From Manduca sexta (lineage: Eukaryota > Arthropoda > Insecta > Lepidoptera > Sphingidae): a stretch of 64,000 nt of DNA. The position numbers were made by a program, and so were the translations under genes. Positions 50,201 to 61,054 of this stretch are shown piece by piece. The notes beneath the pieces are model-generated. The model saw only the letters and a program-made list of their open reading frames with translations, had not been told where the DNA came from and made no database searches. The DNA lies in assembly GCF_014839805.1 (NCBI RefSeq), contig NC_051140.1, positions 12,793,826 to 12,857,825 of the forward strand. The letters run 5' to 3'. The stretch's first letter is position 1, and each line of letters begins with the position of its first letter.

Positions 50201-51091
50201 ATTATGATATTTGATTGAGCTATAACAAGGTCAGTATCAAAATACTTAATTTTATTAAATGATTCATGTAAAATAATTAATTTTAATTTCTACATTAAAT
50301 TTAACAGAGCTAGAACTTAGAATAAAACGCTAAAACGTGCATTTTCAAACTGTATTATTATTTTGAAATATTATACAACAATCTTTCCATATTATTATTA
50401 AAGAAAACATTAAACAATTTTTTTAACTACGTAAGTACCCATTACTTCCAGCTTACGTTAGGAAACTTTACATAAACTATTTATTGGAATATTCTGAGCA
50501 AATAATGGGTGTCATACCTGTATAAGGTTTAATTACTTTTTTCATTATAAAATAGATCAAGGAAAAATAAATATATTGTTATATTATATGTGACTTTTCT
50601 TTCAAGTTCCTCTGTCTAAAGGTTTTGGTAATGATTCTTCCAAAGAAATATATTCATAAAAGTTATATTTAAATGTGGAATCAACGTTTTTTTTTTTATT
50701 TAAAATATTGCTAAACTATTCTCATTGAACGACTCATATTAATATGTGCATTGCTCAAGGAATAGGTCACTTAAGGCATACAAACTTACAAAAAGAGTAT
50801 TGAGTATGCAGGTATTAATGTTTACTTATACTAACCCGGCGGAACGACATGTTCAGCTTGGTGTATATGGTGTCCGGGATAATCGTAGCGATAGTAGCGC
50901 GCGTAGGGCTCGTGCGCGAGCGGCGCCAGCGGCGCAAGCGGCGCGTAGTAGCCGGCCGCGTACGGCGTGTACGGCAATGGCGCGTAGCCGTAGCCCTCCC
51001 ACGCGCCCGCGCCGCTCGCGCCACCTGCATACTGTCCGTGCCCGTGGCCGTGCCCGTGCGCGCGGTACTCGCCGTAGTTGCAGCAATCCAT
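36445..51091 (-). CDS. Unrecognised Tyr/His/Gly-rich protein, five exons, 328 residues
   Basis: Minus-strand exons 51091-50836, 47581-47478, 37244-37173, 37095-36973 and 36876-36445 have GT/AG borders, matching phases and a total of 987 nt (329 codons with TAA). The start chosen is MDCCNYGEYRAHGHGHGHGQ; upstream ATGs in frame give only Arg-rich sequence. Layout: HG repeat (12-19); Tyr/Ala/Pro/Leu-rich low-complexity stretch (about 35-70); Glu/Arg-rich helix (93-110, KEARVRRALARREQRALN); Cys/Trp-bearing middle (121-185); charged Pro-rich segment; compact end with PLPAFQQAFGSTEIGKFAEA and FAEWEPPTEFQW. No signal peptide, membrane segment or known domain is seen. A role in the nucleus is possible but only a guess. 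Confidence 0.72.
36973..37095 (-). CDS. Tyr-rich gene, exon 4
   Basis: Minus acceptor ATACTTTCCAG, donor GTTATA. 41 codons: MGMAGGGSWNGANTANGSLW then ASRGSCSREHMRYPSDCRPA and K. Phase 0 at both ends. Confidence 0.72.
37173..37244 (-). CDS. Tyr-rich gene, exon 3
   Basis: Minus acceptor TTGTATTTTCAG, donor GTACTC. 24 codons beginning PPLECGMNNRGPTYCDPQMW. Phase 0 at both ends. Too short to be found without its splice sites. Confidence 0.7.
37905..38062. mobile_element. MITE, copy 1 (imperfect terminal inverted repeats)
   Basis: Left end AGTGGCGAAGAATGAAA and right end CCTTTCGCCACT are inverted relatives. The inside has GATTTTAGATAAATTA and AAGCCGGTAGGAATCG, shared with the copy at 44997-45136. 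No transposase. Confidence 0.7.
39430..39700. promoter_or_regulatory. Intronic GC-rich island with CACGTG
   Basis: CpG-dense block containing an E-box CACGTG at 39488-39493. Open frames on both strands are composition effects. It could be an internal promoter of the Tyr-rich gene, because exons 3-5 follow 2 kb downstream on the minus strand. Confidence 0.35.
40698..40922 (+). pseudogene. LINE ORF1, C-terminal remnant
   Basis: 75 codons with TAG. NIYINERLTQDNRQLFRNAR and FNFCWTKNGSVYIRKQEGSP are the C-terminal domain found in ORF1 of many insect LINEs, which resembles the baculovirus FP protein family; here it is a retrotransposon nucleic-acid binding protein. A stop lies shortly before 40683, so the N-terminal part is lost. 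The longer frame 40546-41292 overlaps in another frame and is not the ORF1 product. Confidence 0.72.
41279..44227 (+). CDS. LINE ORF2: APE endonuclease and reverse transcriptase, 982 residues
   Basis: Start chosen at ATG 41279 (MALLNVLEDIDN); the frame is open from 41252. APE-type endonuclease (about 38-240): LTLNIRSINRNFDD, TECWLSE, NGGIVIFVK, VTGDMNIDI and SSITDHDI supply the catalytic N, E, D and SDH-like positions. Reverse transcriptase (about 490-780): FKNGNKLSPDNYRPIALLS, RQFGFRKGKSTEDA, FLDLAKAFDTV, PQGSILGPTLF, and YADD at residues 695-698. The C-terminal part is typical of CR1/Jockey. No RNase H. No frameshift or stop, so the copy may still be able to supply ORF2 activity. Confidence 0.93.
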   Translation: MALLNVLEDIDNSVSITCHSFDSPELCKEFLLENKYNFKILTLNIRSINRNFDDLCITLNRFDANIDIIVLTECWLSEDSPLDPIPGYCLHRSRRQLNKNGGIVIFVKNSYECSVSLTIIEDADSLLVIINKSITILGIYRSPSIIEIESFLHSLDHILEDLHDVDHFIVTGDMNIDINNPSNNQATTYLCLMASHCLLPAISKPTRGQACLDHFFIRSSTLSTGLVCRSSITDHDIIMAGLSMSKMQTNLKRRWRVKTNIDEAVAETINSDWSIVLNEPSLERAMWHFNTIINNLIRRHTFKVRISRKFINIKPWITPGLIRCMKHRDKFHIEAKAFPNDTVRQKIYKRYRNFCNKLLRKLKILHNSKLLEGNLDNPKNLWKSIKAICQPSSRQKDADELLKCEHDLSSSLNFCNHHFATVGKNLANNILVRLQETQDSLRKSHRPQRLMAHSLLLYPTDAVEIVKIISHLKNDSSPGQDNIIIPFIKKCLPSLLTPLTYIYNLSLSLGEFPDCWKVATVSPIFKNGNKLSPDNYRPIALLSVLSKVLEKIVNNRLVSFLEKNNLISDRQFGFRKGKSTEDAVTLLVNSVSSFVENGEKCIGVFLDLAKAFDTVSVDLLLKKLEASGIRGIPLKWFNSYLTNRRQCLKIGDIISNQIPVDFGVPQGSILGPTLFILYMNDILHQPLDNAKIIAYADDTAILFHGDSWNNAKTYAEDGLIKIQKALDVNLLTLNVQKTKFIAFSKTATSSPPQDFVLKLHNCCPYVPKSVATCNCSFVSRTPKIKYLGVIVDENLNYKPHIADLSGRLRKLIHVMRKLRDCSSLDVLKLVYVSLCQPIIQYCITVWGSAGKSFLIQAERAQRALIKVMLRKAFRFPTDDLYNVFPVLRVRHLFVLNATLKTHRQVKCRSDYGELTARRTYRFPLTITKSQLARRCPSFSLPYIYNKIIRNCDIKGKSNFACKKIVKKWLLQLSYADVEKLLE
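44244..44295 (+). repeat. (CA)n tract in LINE 3' UTR
   Basis: Mostly CA dinucleotides mixed with CT and TCTC, directly after ORF2. Confidence 0.85.
44590..44640 (+). repeat. AAATA-type tail of the LINE
   Basis: Repeated AAATA/AATAA units after TTTGGC. The same tail type appears reversed at 61609-61633. Confidence 0.8.
44997..45136. mobile_element. MITE, copy 2
   Basis: Left CAGTGGCGATGCGAAAA and right GTTTTCGCCACAG. Interior GATTTTATATAAATTATAAA and AAGCCGGCAAGAATCG match copy 1 at 37905-38062. Confidence 0.7.
47478..47581 (-). CDS. Tyr-rich gene, exon 2
   Basis: Minus acceptor AATGTGTTGTCAG, donor GTGAGT. It encodes YGAYACKEARVRRALARREQ then RALNTVHHLPLPPT, GC-rich in an AT-rich setting. 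The split Asp codon comes from exon 1. Confidence 0.72.
49150..49520. promoter_or_regulatory. GC-rich island in intron 1 of the Tyr-rich gene, with CACGTG/TGACGTC
   Basis: Very GC-rich block. CACGTG (49472-49477) overlaps TGACGTCG (49476-49483), an E-box fused to a CRE-like site. Several overlapping open frames are composition artefacts. Position and strand suit an alternative promoter for the minus-strand gene, skipping exon 1. Confidence 0.4.
50836..51091 (-). CDS. Tyr-rich gene, exon 1 (start)
   Basis: ATG at 51091-51089 opens 85 codons plus one base, ending HQAEHVVPP, then donor GTTAGT. (HG)4 and three APL repeats are visible. Codon use is very GC-rich. Three other frames are also open here because of the composition; only this one continues in phase into exon 2. 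Confidence 0.7.
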
Positions 51092-51790
51092 GTCCTTGCG
51101 CACCCTACGCGCCCGCCAGCGCGCTCGCCGCTGACACCATCGTCCATCCTCGCCGCGCACGCGGATCGCGCCGCCACATCACCATCCTCTCACACTTCCT
51201 TGCCTGAAGCCGCTGTCTAGTAGACCAGATTCAAATCCTCCAAGGACATGACAACGGCTTCCCTATCCCTATAAACATTATCGTTACGTCGCAATACAGT
51301 TTAATAGTTGTTCATCAACTTTTAAACTTGATTAAAGTTCAGCATAAAAAAAATCTCCTAATTTCCTCGGAAAATAGTTTTGAATACTTTGGAGCGGGTC
51401 GACAACTCGCGTACAGATCGAGCGCAGTTACGCGGCGGGTATCGTACGCGGGTGCGACGTTAGCTAGCGAAAAGAGGTCGTTCGAGTTTGTCGGCGACAG
51501 CAAGAGATTCGACAGAAGAGGGCGGCAGCGGGGCGCGGGCCGCGAGGGAGGGGCGACGCCCGCTCGCCGGCGGCTCGGCGCAGCGCGGCGCTCGACGGAC
51601 GCCGACTGAAGGCGTCGCGGAATCGATACGCCGCCGCCGCCCGCCACCGCCACCCGCCCGCCGCCGCCGCCCGCTGCCGCCCGCCCGCACTACCTGCGCC
51701 CGTATTGCGCGCGAACTTTGTCTTCCCCGACGGAATTTTATATTTAGAACCATGGTGAAACGATTGATCGATACTTTGCACTATTAATTA
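51092..51790 (-). promoter_or_regulatory. 5' UTR/promoter CpG island of the Tyr-rich gene
   Basis: GC-rich from 51400 to 51720, directly upstream of the ATG at 51091 on the minus strand. Long frames on both strands lack any recognisable protein and are taken as composition effects. The transcription start is not visible. Confidence 0.45.
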
Positions 51791-52334
51791 GCACTTAATG
51801 TCACTTTCACTGTCTCAGTTATTACAATGACACATGTAAGCTTCACTAACGGGTTTGCTGAAGTTGTACGGGACAGCGATAAAGTTTTAAATTTTGTCCG
51901 CGTGTATCATTTATTTGAAGCGCTGTTTGATAAGTATGATAGAGCTGCTTAGTAATGCATCTGACATTTACTGTCTGTTACGGACAAGTCGAAACTTTTA
52001 TTGCTCAGTTGACAATTGCTTGATAGACAAATTCGCGCCTGTCACCAGGTGGCAGATACTTGCAAAGTTTTATCGAATTGCGCGTAGGCGGCAGTGACCC
52101 ACATCGAGTATAGACGTGAGGCGCATCACCCGCGCCCTTCGTCGTTCCACTCACTATATCTACGTAAAGTTTTGCGATTCATTATTATAACGTGTGAATA
52201 CGAAATTTAAGAGCAAAATTTATAACCTACAACAATTATAAAAAAATCCAGAACCAGCTATATCTAATGAAATTGAAAATAAATATAATGAAGTATGCGA
52301 AGTCGAGACGAGTTAAAAAGTGAGCAATTATTTA

Positions 52335-52620
52335 CAAACTTCCTATTTAACCCCCTAGGAGATGAAAGATCTAAAACTCTAATACCATTAACTTTATATA
52401 AATGGAAGCTTAAACACTATAATCCACGGGTCTAATTTAAAAATTTAAATCTCTCTTAGTGTACATTCCATTCAAACTTTCCTTCCTTTTTTTTACCCCC
52501 TAAGAGAATGAATTTTCAAGAACCCTTTCTTAGTGCTCACCTACGTTACATAAGAAACTTGTGTGCAAAATTTCATAATTCTAAAGTTATCAGTTTAAGG
52601 TATTCATCAATATTTTAATG
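52335..52620 (+). repeat. Degenerate non-LTR 3' region
   Basis: Contains TTAACCCCCTAGGAGATGAA, TTACCCCCTAAGAGAATGAA, GAACCCTTTCTTAGTGCTCA and GTGTGCAAAATTTCATAATT, blocks typical of lepidopteran RTE-like 3' ends. Confidence 0.55.
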
Positions 52621-53549
52621 GTTTCAAACTAGAAATCATTGTTGGAACATGGCGTTCATTGTAATTATATTCGATGGATAAAATTTTATTCAGCTTGATA
52701 TGCGTTACGAAAAACGAATTACACTTAGAAATTTAATATGTATTTCTTATAATAATATATTATCTTTCTAATATTTAGGCTTTTGTCTAACATTTATTTA
52801 GATTAGGTACATAAAAAAAAATATAATAAATTTAAATGATTAATCATGAAATATTAACGACCTTTAATTGTGTATATTATTGCAATACACGCGTCTATAA
52901 TTGCTAACTTTTAGCCGTGGTATTCAGGTGAAATCAACCTGTGACCACACCGCCCAGAGAGTTTGGTCTACCCTTGGGATCACGTACTTAAGTTGTTTAA
53001 CTTGACTAACTACGTCTGTTTATTTTATGAATTTGTGTTTCTGCTGAACACTGGTGTACTAATAACTCATAATTACTTCGTAACACAGATTTCGTTATAA
53101 TAATATATATCTTGCTTGACCTTATAACAATTGTGTTTAGTAAAATGTATAAAATTATTTTAAGAAAGGGGAAGCCGAATCGAGGTACAGCGACCAACCC
53201 AAACGTAGGTAGAAAACTTTATTGAAACGTGACTTTATCTTGGAAAGTATTAAATTTACAGCTAAATGAGGAAAACAATAGAGTTGTGAAAAACTTGAGG
53301 TTTCCGTAAAAGAGTAAAAAAATTCTCCAGAATCGCCAAATGTAGCTTTGTATATTAAAACTCTATAGTTATATCAAGTTAACTTTGATGACAAAAGGTT
53401 GTCGAAATAATTAAGATGTAACTGTGCATTAAATGTTCAAAAGCAAGGAGTGCATTTGACGATAACTTTATAAAGTGAGTTATCAAATTCGATCAAATTT
53501 AATGAAGAAAAAATGGTCCACGGATAAACAGACGTGATATAAACTTGAT

Positions 53550-53778
53550 ATTACTAGCAGTTTTGCCCGCACGAAATAAAAAATCCGTGATAAAATTCCT
53601 GCTACGTACTTTTCCAGGATAAAAGTGACCCATGTCCTTTCCTTTAGTTCAAACTCTCTTTTAATACTCGATACCAAATTTTATTAATTTGGGTTCAGTG
53701 GTTTAGTCGTGAAGCGTATTAGATAGACAGACAGTTACTTTCCCATTTACCTATTATAAATGCGAAACTATTAGTATG
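53550..53778 (+). repeat. Degenerate non-LTR 3' region
   Basis: TACTAGCAGTTTTGCCCGC at the start, then TTTGGGTTCAGTGGTTTAG and AGACAGACAGTTACTTTC, ending TATTATAAATGCGAAA. A typical lepidopteran dispersed element end. Confidence 0.6.
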
Positions 53779-56700
53779 TATTAGGTTTTAATCCAGTGGG
53801 GACATATTTCAAGTTATTTATTAGGTTTCACAATATAACTACATAGTTTCTTGTATACGTGAATGGTTGATTAATGTATCATTCATTAACATTTTCAAAA
53901 TGTTGTGGAAAATCTGACTCTACTACTAAAAAAAGATTCAAAGAGTCAAGGCTTTATAAACTTTAAATATTGTTTTTGTTATATTTTTAATAGGTACCAC
54001 TGTTACGTTTAAACATCATTATATTAGTGATGAATTCAGGATCTACACAATAAAAATAATAAAGAATTGTTTGTAGTTTCTCTTGTTCAAGTATTAAATT
54101 GACCTCCGTTATAGTTCATGGAGTGTGGTATCCTTAACCGACTGGAAGATAAAATGTAATAGTTTCTGCAAGTTTGCATTGGTACTATTATTTTATTTAA
54201 TTATTGAAAAAGCGCACATTGCCTTAAAGTTGATGGATATCGACAATACAACAAAAAACTAAGATGATGTAGAGACGACGAATTTTTTTAATTAAATACA
54301 TACATACCTATTTCATTTTTTTTTGTTATGCCAAGAATTTTAAAATAAAATGTAATATTCCATCGTTCGTCGATTTTGCATAATAACTGCGAAAGGTAAA
54401 CAACAAAAATAGCGAATTGAAAAGTTTAGAATAATTTCTTTTAGATTTTATAAAATGTTATAATTTTACGAAAAACCCACCAAGGTTTTTAAACATGTAT
54501 AAAATTAATGAAACGATCAAAAAATAAAAAAAAATCAGTTGTAACCACCTTTACAACGAGGTGTGATGAGGTATGATTTTACGAATCTCTGGAAATACAA
54601 GCGCAACGTAAGTGTTAAATGTTGAAACAAAAAGGAGTAGGAATATCAGGATGAATAAATATAATATACAGTTCATTTCTATTGCACGTTAACACTTTGT
54701 GATCGAGGTTACCATACATTTTTTGAAGAGGTAAAATTTCATTATTTTTCTTCAATACATGTTCGATTATTTTATACTTTCAACTTTGGTAAGAAAATAA
54801 AAAAAACACGAGTAATCGAATATTCATGTTCAGAACATCCTGCTCAATATTCCAAATGTAAATGTAATGTTAGTTGAAACGAACACAGGATACGCTATTA
54901 ATATTTGTCACGTTAAATGAATGGGTTCATGTGTAAAACTATTGAATTTCTGATGGCACGCAAATCCAACTGCTTTATCACGTAGGCGGGTAATGTTGAC
55001 GTCTGTAAATGTCGATAAGTATGTTCTAATGTATGTTATGTAGTGGGTAGAGAAGCCAGGCGCGGGTTATCATGCAGATTGCGGCGAATCAATAGGAGCG
55101 CCTCGGCCACTGACGGCGGATGACGATCAATATCGTCCCAGTGGAGCTGTCTCCGCATTAAGGGGCTTCCTCGAACGCCCTTACACCTACCCGCAATCTA
55201 TCTACACTTCGTACCTAACTTTGTGTCGCGATGCAACCAATGCTATTGTTGTTGAGCTATTGTGTGTACACGGAAAACGGATTTTATTTTGCAACTTTTG
55301 CCGCCCTTTTATTAGGCAAATTTATTTATTTATAATTAGTTAGTTTTCTATAAAAACCGTTATTGTATTAAATAAAGGCAATTGAAGTTCATTTATCTTA
55401 CAAATGTACATGCATTTTTATTTTTCATGCATACCCTAATATTACGTACCTACTACTTTAAAGATTTAGATGAATTCGCGGTAATTGACAGATTTATGGT
55501 ATTGTAATTCATAAAGACCTGTATTTCTATTATATTTCATTTTCTTTCAAGATATCTGTAATCAATGACAAAACCTTTAACATAATTGCAATCGCCTTAT
55601 ACACTGAGTAGACAGTTAAATGCTAAGCCGAGACGGTATTCAGACAGTCTATTATTCGGATGAGACTTGGCTATTCGGATGAGTTCACAACACTTTTCAA
55701 GAAATTAGATAACGCAATTAAGTCCAACCTTATGAATTTTGATTTTAGAATAATATATGAATAGTAGTTATGTAGTTTTGAAATATTTAAATGATAATAA
55801 ATGACGATTTTTTTACTCATTGTTATGTCGACTTTGCGTTACTGTGTACGATATTCAAAATATTTGTATATAACGTATCGATTTCGTATACTTATTTCAG
55901 GGCTTTTGTTTAAACACTTTGCCCATAGTTGAAGCCCTATAAATGATGATATTTATTCGCATATAAATGAATACCTTCTAACCTGTTTCAGTTATCGATT
56001 TCTAAGGTAGCACCTAGGCTAGTCTCGCGGCCAGGACTATATATAAGTATGTCCAAGTTAACGTGCCAGTTAACATCTTCGGGTTGTCGCGGTATGTAAT
56101 AATGTCTTTACAAAAAGAGTCACTTCACAATGTATATTCAAACATAACAGAAACGGATAATACGTATACGTTATACGAGTTTGTGCATAAATATTGCAAA
56201 TTAATTTTCATTACTATGATACTAGTGACTTTGTATGTCCCGGAATGTTATTATTTTACTAAACTACGAATTCCGACACTTCATAATATGTTATATCTAT
56301 GTTAAAACTTAGTAAATTTACACACAATTATTCACAAATAACACAAAACCAATTATTACAATGGCTACCATAAACTTTTCGAGTTGAGGAATTATTATAT
56401 TGTGTATTACAATTTATAAGTATTCTGTATTACGAATATAAATACACGTAAAGATAAAGAAGAAAAATGGTAGAGCTATAATGTAGTTTAGTGTACCTAC
56501 AACATAATAGGCACGCTTGGCTTGGGCGGTACCACTGCCTCAGTGTCACTGTTCGGTTCCGTAGGGCAAGAAATTGAAATTACCGAAGACCGACAACGCA
56601 AACATATAATATATTAAGCTGATCTTTTGTTTCTGATAATCGTGCTACTTCTGAACCACTAGGTCCATATTTTTTTTTATTTTTACTAAAACATATTTGC

Positions 56701-57146
56701 TGCTTCGCAGAATACGTACATCTAACGAATTTGACTTGAGATTAGAAATGTCAGAGGTACGTTGACTGCATAATCGAGATTAGAGGTATACGCACACGTT
56801 TTTAAAAGAGGTAATGACGCGCGTTTCCTGCGTGTCCTCAGCACGTACGAGTATATGTACAGTCAGCAACAGAAGTCGTTGAACATAATTTGTTTCCAAT
56901 ATTTCCTAATCATTATCATTTACCATAAGTTACTGATTAATTTAAATACAAAACAACTTGTCATAATTGAACTACAAAAGTAGCTGAACGCTGTCAAACC
57001 ATTCACTGCTAAACATTACTATCGACAATTATTTATGATCTGTAATAAATACAAATGTGGCTGAAATTAGCAAATTCTTTGTTTTATAATATACAAGCTT
57101 TTTTTTCAACCGTCCAGAATTTCAATTAAATTGTTATTTTATAACA

Positions 57147-57352
57147 TACTAGCTTTGGTTCGCTACTCCGCCTGCGTGAAAATGTTTTTCAAGAACTAAA
57201 GTCGCTTTATATTTACCCGGGATAGAAAGTAGCGTATAGCGCTTAAGAGTAATGTAGCTTCCTATTAGTGAAATATTTTCAAAATCGGTTAAGCAGTTCC
57301 TGAGTTTAGCGCATTCAAACAAACAAACTCTTTAGGTTTATATAATAGTATA
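57147..57352 (+). repeat. 3' fragment of RTE-like element (same family as 8925-9105)
   Basis: ACTAGCTTTGGTTCGCTACT, ACCCGGGATAGAAAGTAGCG, CTTCCTATTAGTGAAATAT, CAAAATCGGTTAAGCAGTTC and AAACAAACAAACTC, in the same order as the first copy. Confidence 0.75.
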
Positions 57353-58686
57353 TATTGAAATTAATAACCAGAATTATAAATTTTTAAGTATGGACAAAAT
57401 ATCATAATACTTTAGTAAGTTATATTATAACATTAATAGGAATAGGTTAGTTACATTTTAAACAACCTATTTTATAGAGCACTGGCCGGTTTAAGAAACA
57501 AATGTGTAAATTCAAAATTATTCTGGCAGGAGATTCTCTTCAACGTAAACGTAAGTTTCTTTTTCATATTTTTTTCAGCCAATCCTTTACTTTGGTATCC
57601 ATATTGAAATGATAACCTTAATCTGTACTCTTCTTTGGTAAGTGATTTATGATCCGTTTCAATGTTTTGTAAATTAGTATCTGTTCATCGACTATTGTTG
57701 GTGATCGTATATTTTAAAGTATTAAATATACAAAACTACACGGCTTCCGACTTGATCGCGTCTAGTCCGCGTCTCCGTCAACTCGTATGCAGTGCGCCGT
57801 CAGCTTAATTGAAAAATGTGAAGTGCACGACCAAAATAAAGAAAAAAATCAACGCATCGTTCAAATATGTACAATGCGCCACCTCGCCAACCCGAACTAG
57901 TCCCATTAAGATATACAAAACTAATTTATTACACGTACCTACACCCACGAAATACCTACACACCTATCTTGATAAAAAAAATATATTAGGGATTTTCACT
58001 TATAAATCATTTCAACATGTAAGGGCATGTGAAAGGAAGTATAATGTCAGCATCTGAGAGTACATCATCAACATATCACCACGCCTATTTGCCTTTTCAG
58101 AAGGGAAAGGTGTAACATACCCATTTACATCTGAAGATAGACTACACTATCTGTATGTAATTGAGAGGGCCGCTTCGTAAAAATAAAAAGAGGCCACAAT
58201 TATAAGAAGCATATATTTTATTCGTAACATAAATTAAAATGTAAATCTTGTAAATTTCTGAATAAAACATTCAACAATGCTACGACAGCGTAAATATTTT
58301 CAATAAAAGTAACTATCAATATAGCTATCTACTTACATAGGTACACTAACAACTATATATGATATATTATGTAACAATTTTCTAATGGCATTCAACACGT
58401 CGGAGTGAATCAAATCAACAATTGGTTCTTTAAAATTATTTTAAAAAATATCTCATTTAACAAAATAAAAATAACTAATTATACTATGATTATCGGAAAT
58501 TAATGAGAAAATAAAATATTTCTACGACAACCCAAATTACACTAAAAATAAAAGATAAAAATTAATAATAATTGGTAACATACAAAATATCTTCGAGAAA
58601 GAATTATAATCTACTAATTCAATAACTTATGTCACATAACATTTTGGCACGTTTTACCAAAATTATAGGACATAGCATAAATAAAG

Positions 58687-58946
58687 GGTGTTGCAGAAAG
58701 GAGGTATTCAGTACATTACACTAGAAGTACGGGATGGTGAATGACCACTTATTGACTTCATTGAACTTCACATGAACATACTTTCTGGGCAATTGGACTT
58801 CATAATTTGTATAAAAAAATCGTTCATTAAATCAGCTCGTTAGTTATAAAGGTGTAACCATTGAAACAGCTATAACTGAATTGCCAGGAAACAACAAATC
58901 ACTCTCCTATATGTTTTAAGTATAATAGCACCTTTCTGCAACACTT
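58687..58946. mobile_element. MITE with terminal inverted repeats
   Basis: Left GGTGTTGCAGAAAGG and right CCTTTCTGCAACACTT are inverted, about 260 bp apart. No transposase coding inside and no clear target duplication. Confidence 0.65.
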
Positions 58947-60479
58947 GTATATATTCCACCTAAACGCACGACAAGGAAACCTGTTATTATAGATCAAGTT
59001 CTGAGGCACACGCAATTTACTTATTTCAAAATTGACGCAACAATATAATATTCGACAATAACTAAATTTATAAAATATATTTTGTCAATAATCTTTAATT
59101 GTGCCTGAAAACTACTGACCGCGATCATCACTTCAGTTATTACACATGACTTGGAATCACTTGCAGCGACACTCAAACGTACACTATAATTGAATTTAGG
59201 AACACATCGGCGGTATATGAATTGTGGTATCAACACAACTCAAAATTCAAATACCAAAAAATAAAACCCTCTAGCTTACTTCCACTACTTTCGATCTTTT
59301 ATAATATTAAAAAATATATGATAAAAATTTTATCAAACCACGGCAACGCGTAGGATAATTACAAAGTATAAATATTTAAAATATCTATATTTCTCTAGTA
59401 GAGCAGTTTTAAGGTATGTTCAGGCAGTAACAGATGGTTTGTTAAGCACCAAAAATATGAGTTTTAATAGGTAGAAAACATATTATGATGATGGTTGGTT
59501 TGATTAGTACGGGCTAACACAGAGGTTGGTCTATTACTGCGATGCTACAACTCAGGCCTGTGCCCGCATTTACGGATAACTACCATATGAAAATACCTAG
59601 TATCTGATTTAATATTTGTTTTCACATTTTTTTATTTAGCTCGTCATTCGGATAACTTTACAAGATCCAGTATCTGGCATGCTTAGATCTTCAAATTGAA
59701 ATGGTATTATATGTTTGGACGTGACAAGCCGGCGTACTGCCGTGCGAGTTTAATAGTAGAAGCTAACGATACTTCAGCGCAGCAGCTTATGCTACTTTAG
59801 ATTGTTTCCATTCTTTCTCTTATATGGTATCACAAACATGTGTAAAACCATTAATCATAATACTAGCAACAACGATTTTTATTCCCAATATGAAAATATA
59901 ACAAATATTGAGATTACCAACGCAAATATTCGTCATGATAATTATCCAATAATAACTCTATTAGTAAGAATGTGTACCAATCTTATTAGATTAAATCTTT
60001 AAATTTGATACATCAATCACATTATAAATTATTGAATTTATTCATATTATGATAATTTGTATGGTGAATTATCATCATTAAATCGTGATATTTACTTTCA
60101 TGTCCTAATTTTACTGGATCTGATAATTATTAGCACCAACTCTTTATAAATATCCTATTAGGTGGCACAGCAATATCTTACTATAAACACAAAACATGTA
60201 TTTTCCTTCCGAGTATCTTCACCACCTATTTTCTTAATTTTCATTGTATTTAAATTATAAATAACCAATTATCAAAATGCTGCGCATTTTTTCGCGTTTC
60301 TAACAATCCACGCGGCAAAAATCAGTCTCTTTTTACTCATGTCAATTAGAATTTTTCTGACACTAGCAATACCGACATATTCTTACAAGGCACATATCTT
60401 CCCTTTAATTTATCAGTATCTTGTCTTAATTGACAAGAAATCCAACTAAGGCACAATATTGAAGCAAACCTTATGTATA

Positions 60480-61054
60480 TTAATTCCTTTGACCATGACT
60501 TGTCCACATATGCTCCTTGAATGTTTCACGCATTGTGAATGACCTCGGACATAAGTAGCAACACAATCTATTGGTTAGATCTGAATGCATTAGCCTCACA
60601 TGGTATTTGAGAGCCGATTGATTTGAATACTTCATTCCACAGTGAGGACAGTCCCCACATATAGCTGCATGGTTTGATTGCTGATGTGACATCCCTTGGG
60701 ATGTTGATGCTCCAGGCCCCAGTACATTAACAGAAGACATTCCTGCTAGTAATAATAAAGCCTGAGATTGTTCCTGTGCATAAGTATTGTCAGACTCGTT
60801 ACCATCTTGCTGTTCCGATAGTAACACTTCTGGTTCATAATCTATATCTGATTTTGGTGAATGTTTCTCATGCTTGACAACAAGTTCCTCACCAGATGTA
60901 CTTTTGCCAGGACTCTTTGATGCTACATTGGCAAAAATTATATTTTCAGCATTAACATCTTTTGCTCTATTGGGATTGACAACTTCGCCTACATTTGTAA
61001 CTTTCTTTGTTGATGTTGTGTTAGGGCTCACATCACTTTTTGAAGGGTTAATAC
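60480..61054 (-). CDS. BTB-ZF exon 5: linker and two zinc fingers
   Basis: Minus acceptor GTATATTGCAG. 191 codons to TAA at 60480. Acidic/Gln-rich stretch, then the two fingers, ending TSHGQRN. Confidence 0.92.

Larger units (their letters stand above)
51791..60479. other. Gene-poor spacer upstream of the Tyr-rich gene and downstream of the BTB gene
   Basis: Contains non-LTR tails (52335-52620, 53550-53778, 57147-57352), a MITE (58687-58946) and a GC-richer patch at 55035-55240. Otherwise AT-rich. Part of 59-60.4 kb may be 3' UTR of the BTB gene. Confidence 0.6.

Noticed and set aside
51339..51787. Several 90-105 codon Arg/Ala-rich frames on both strands
   Set aside because: GC-rich CpG island; frames open in all directions with no motif and no splice continuation.
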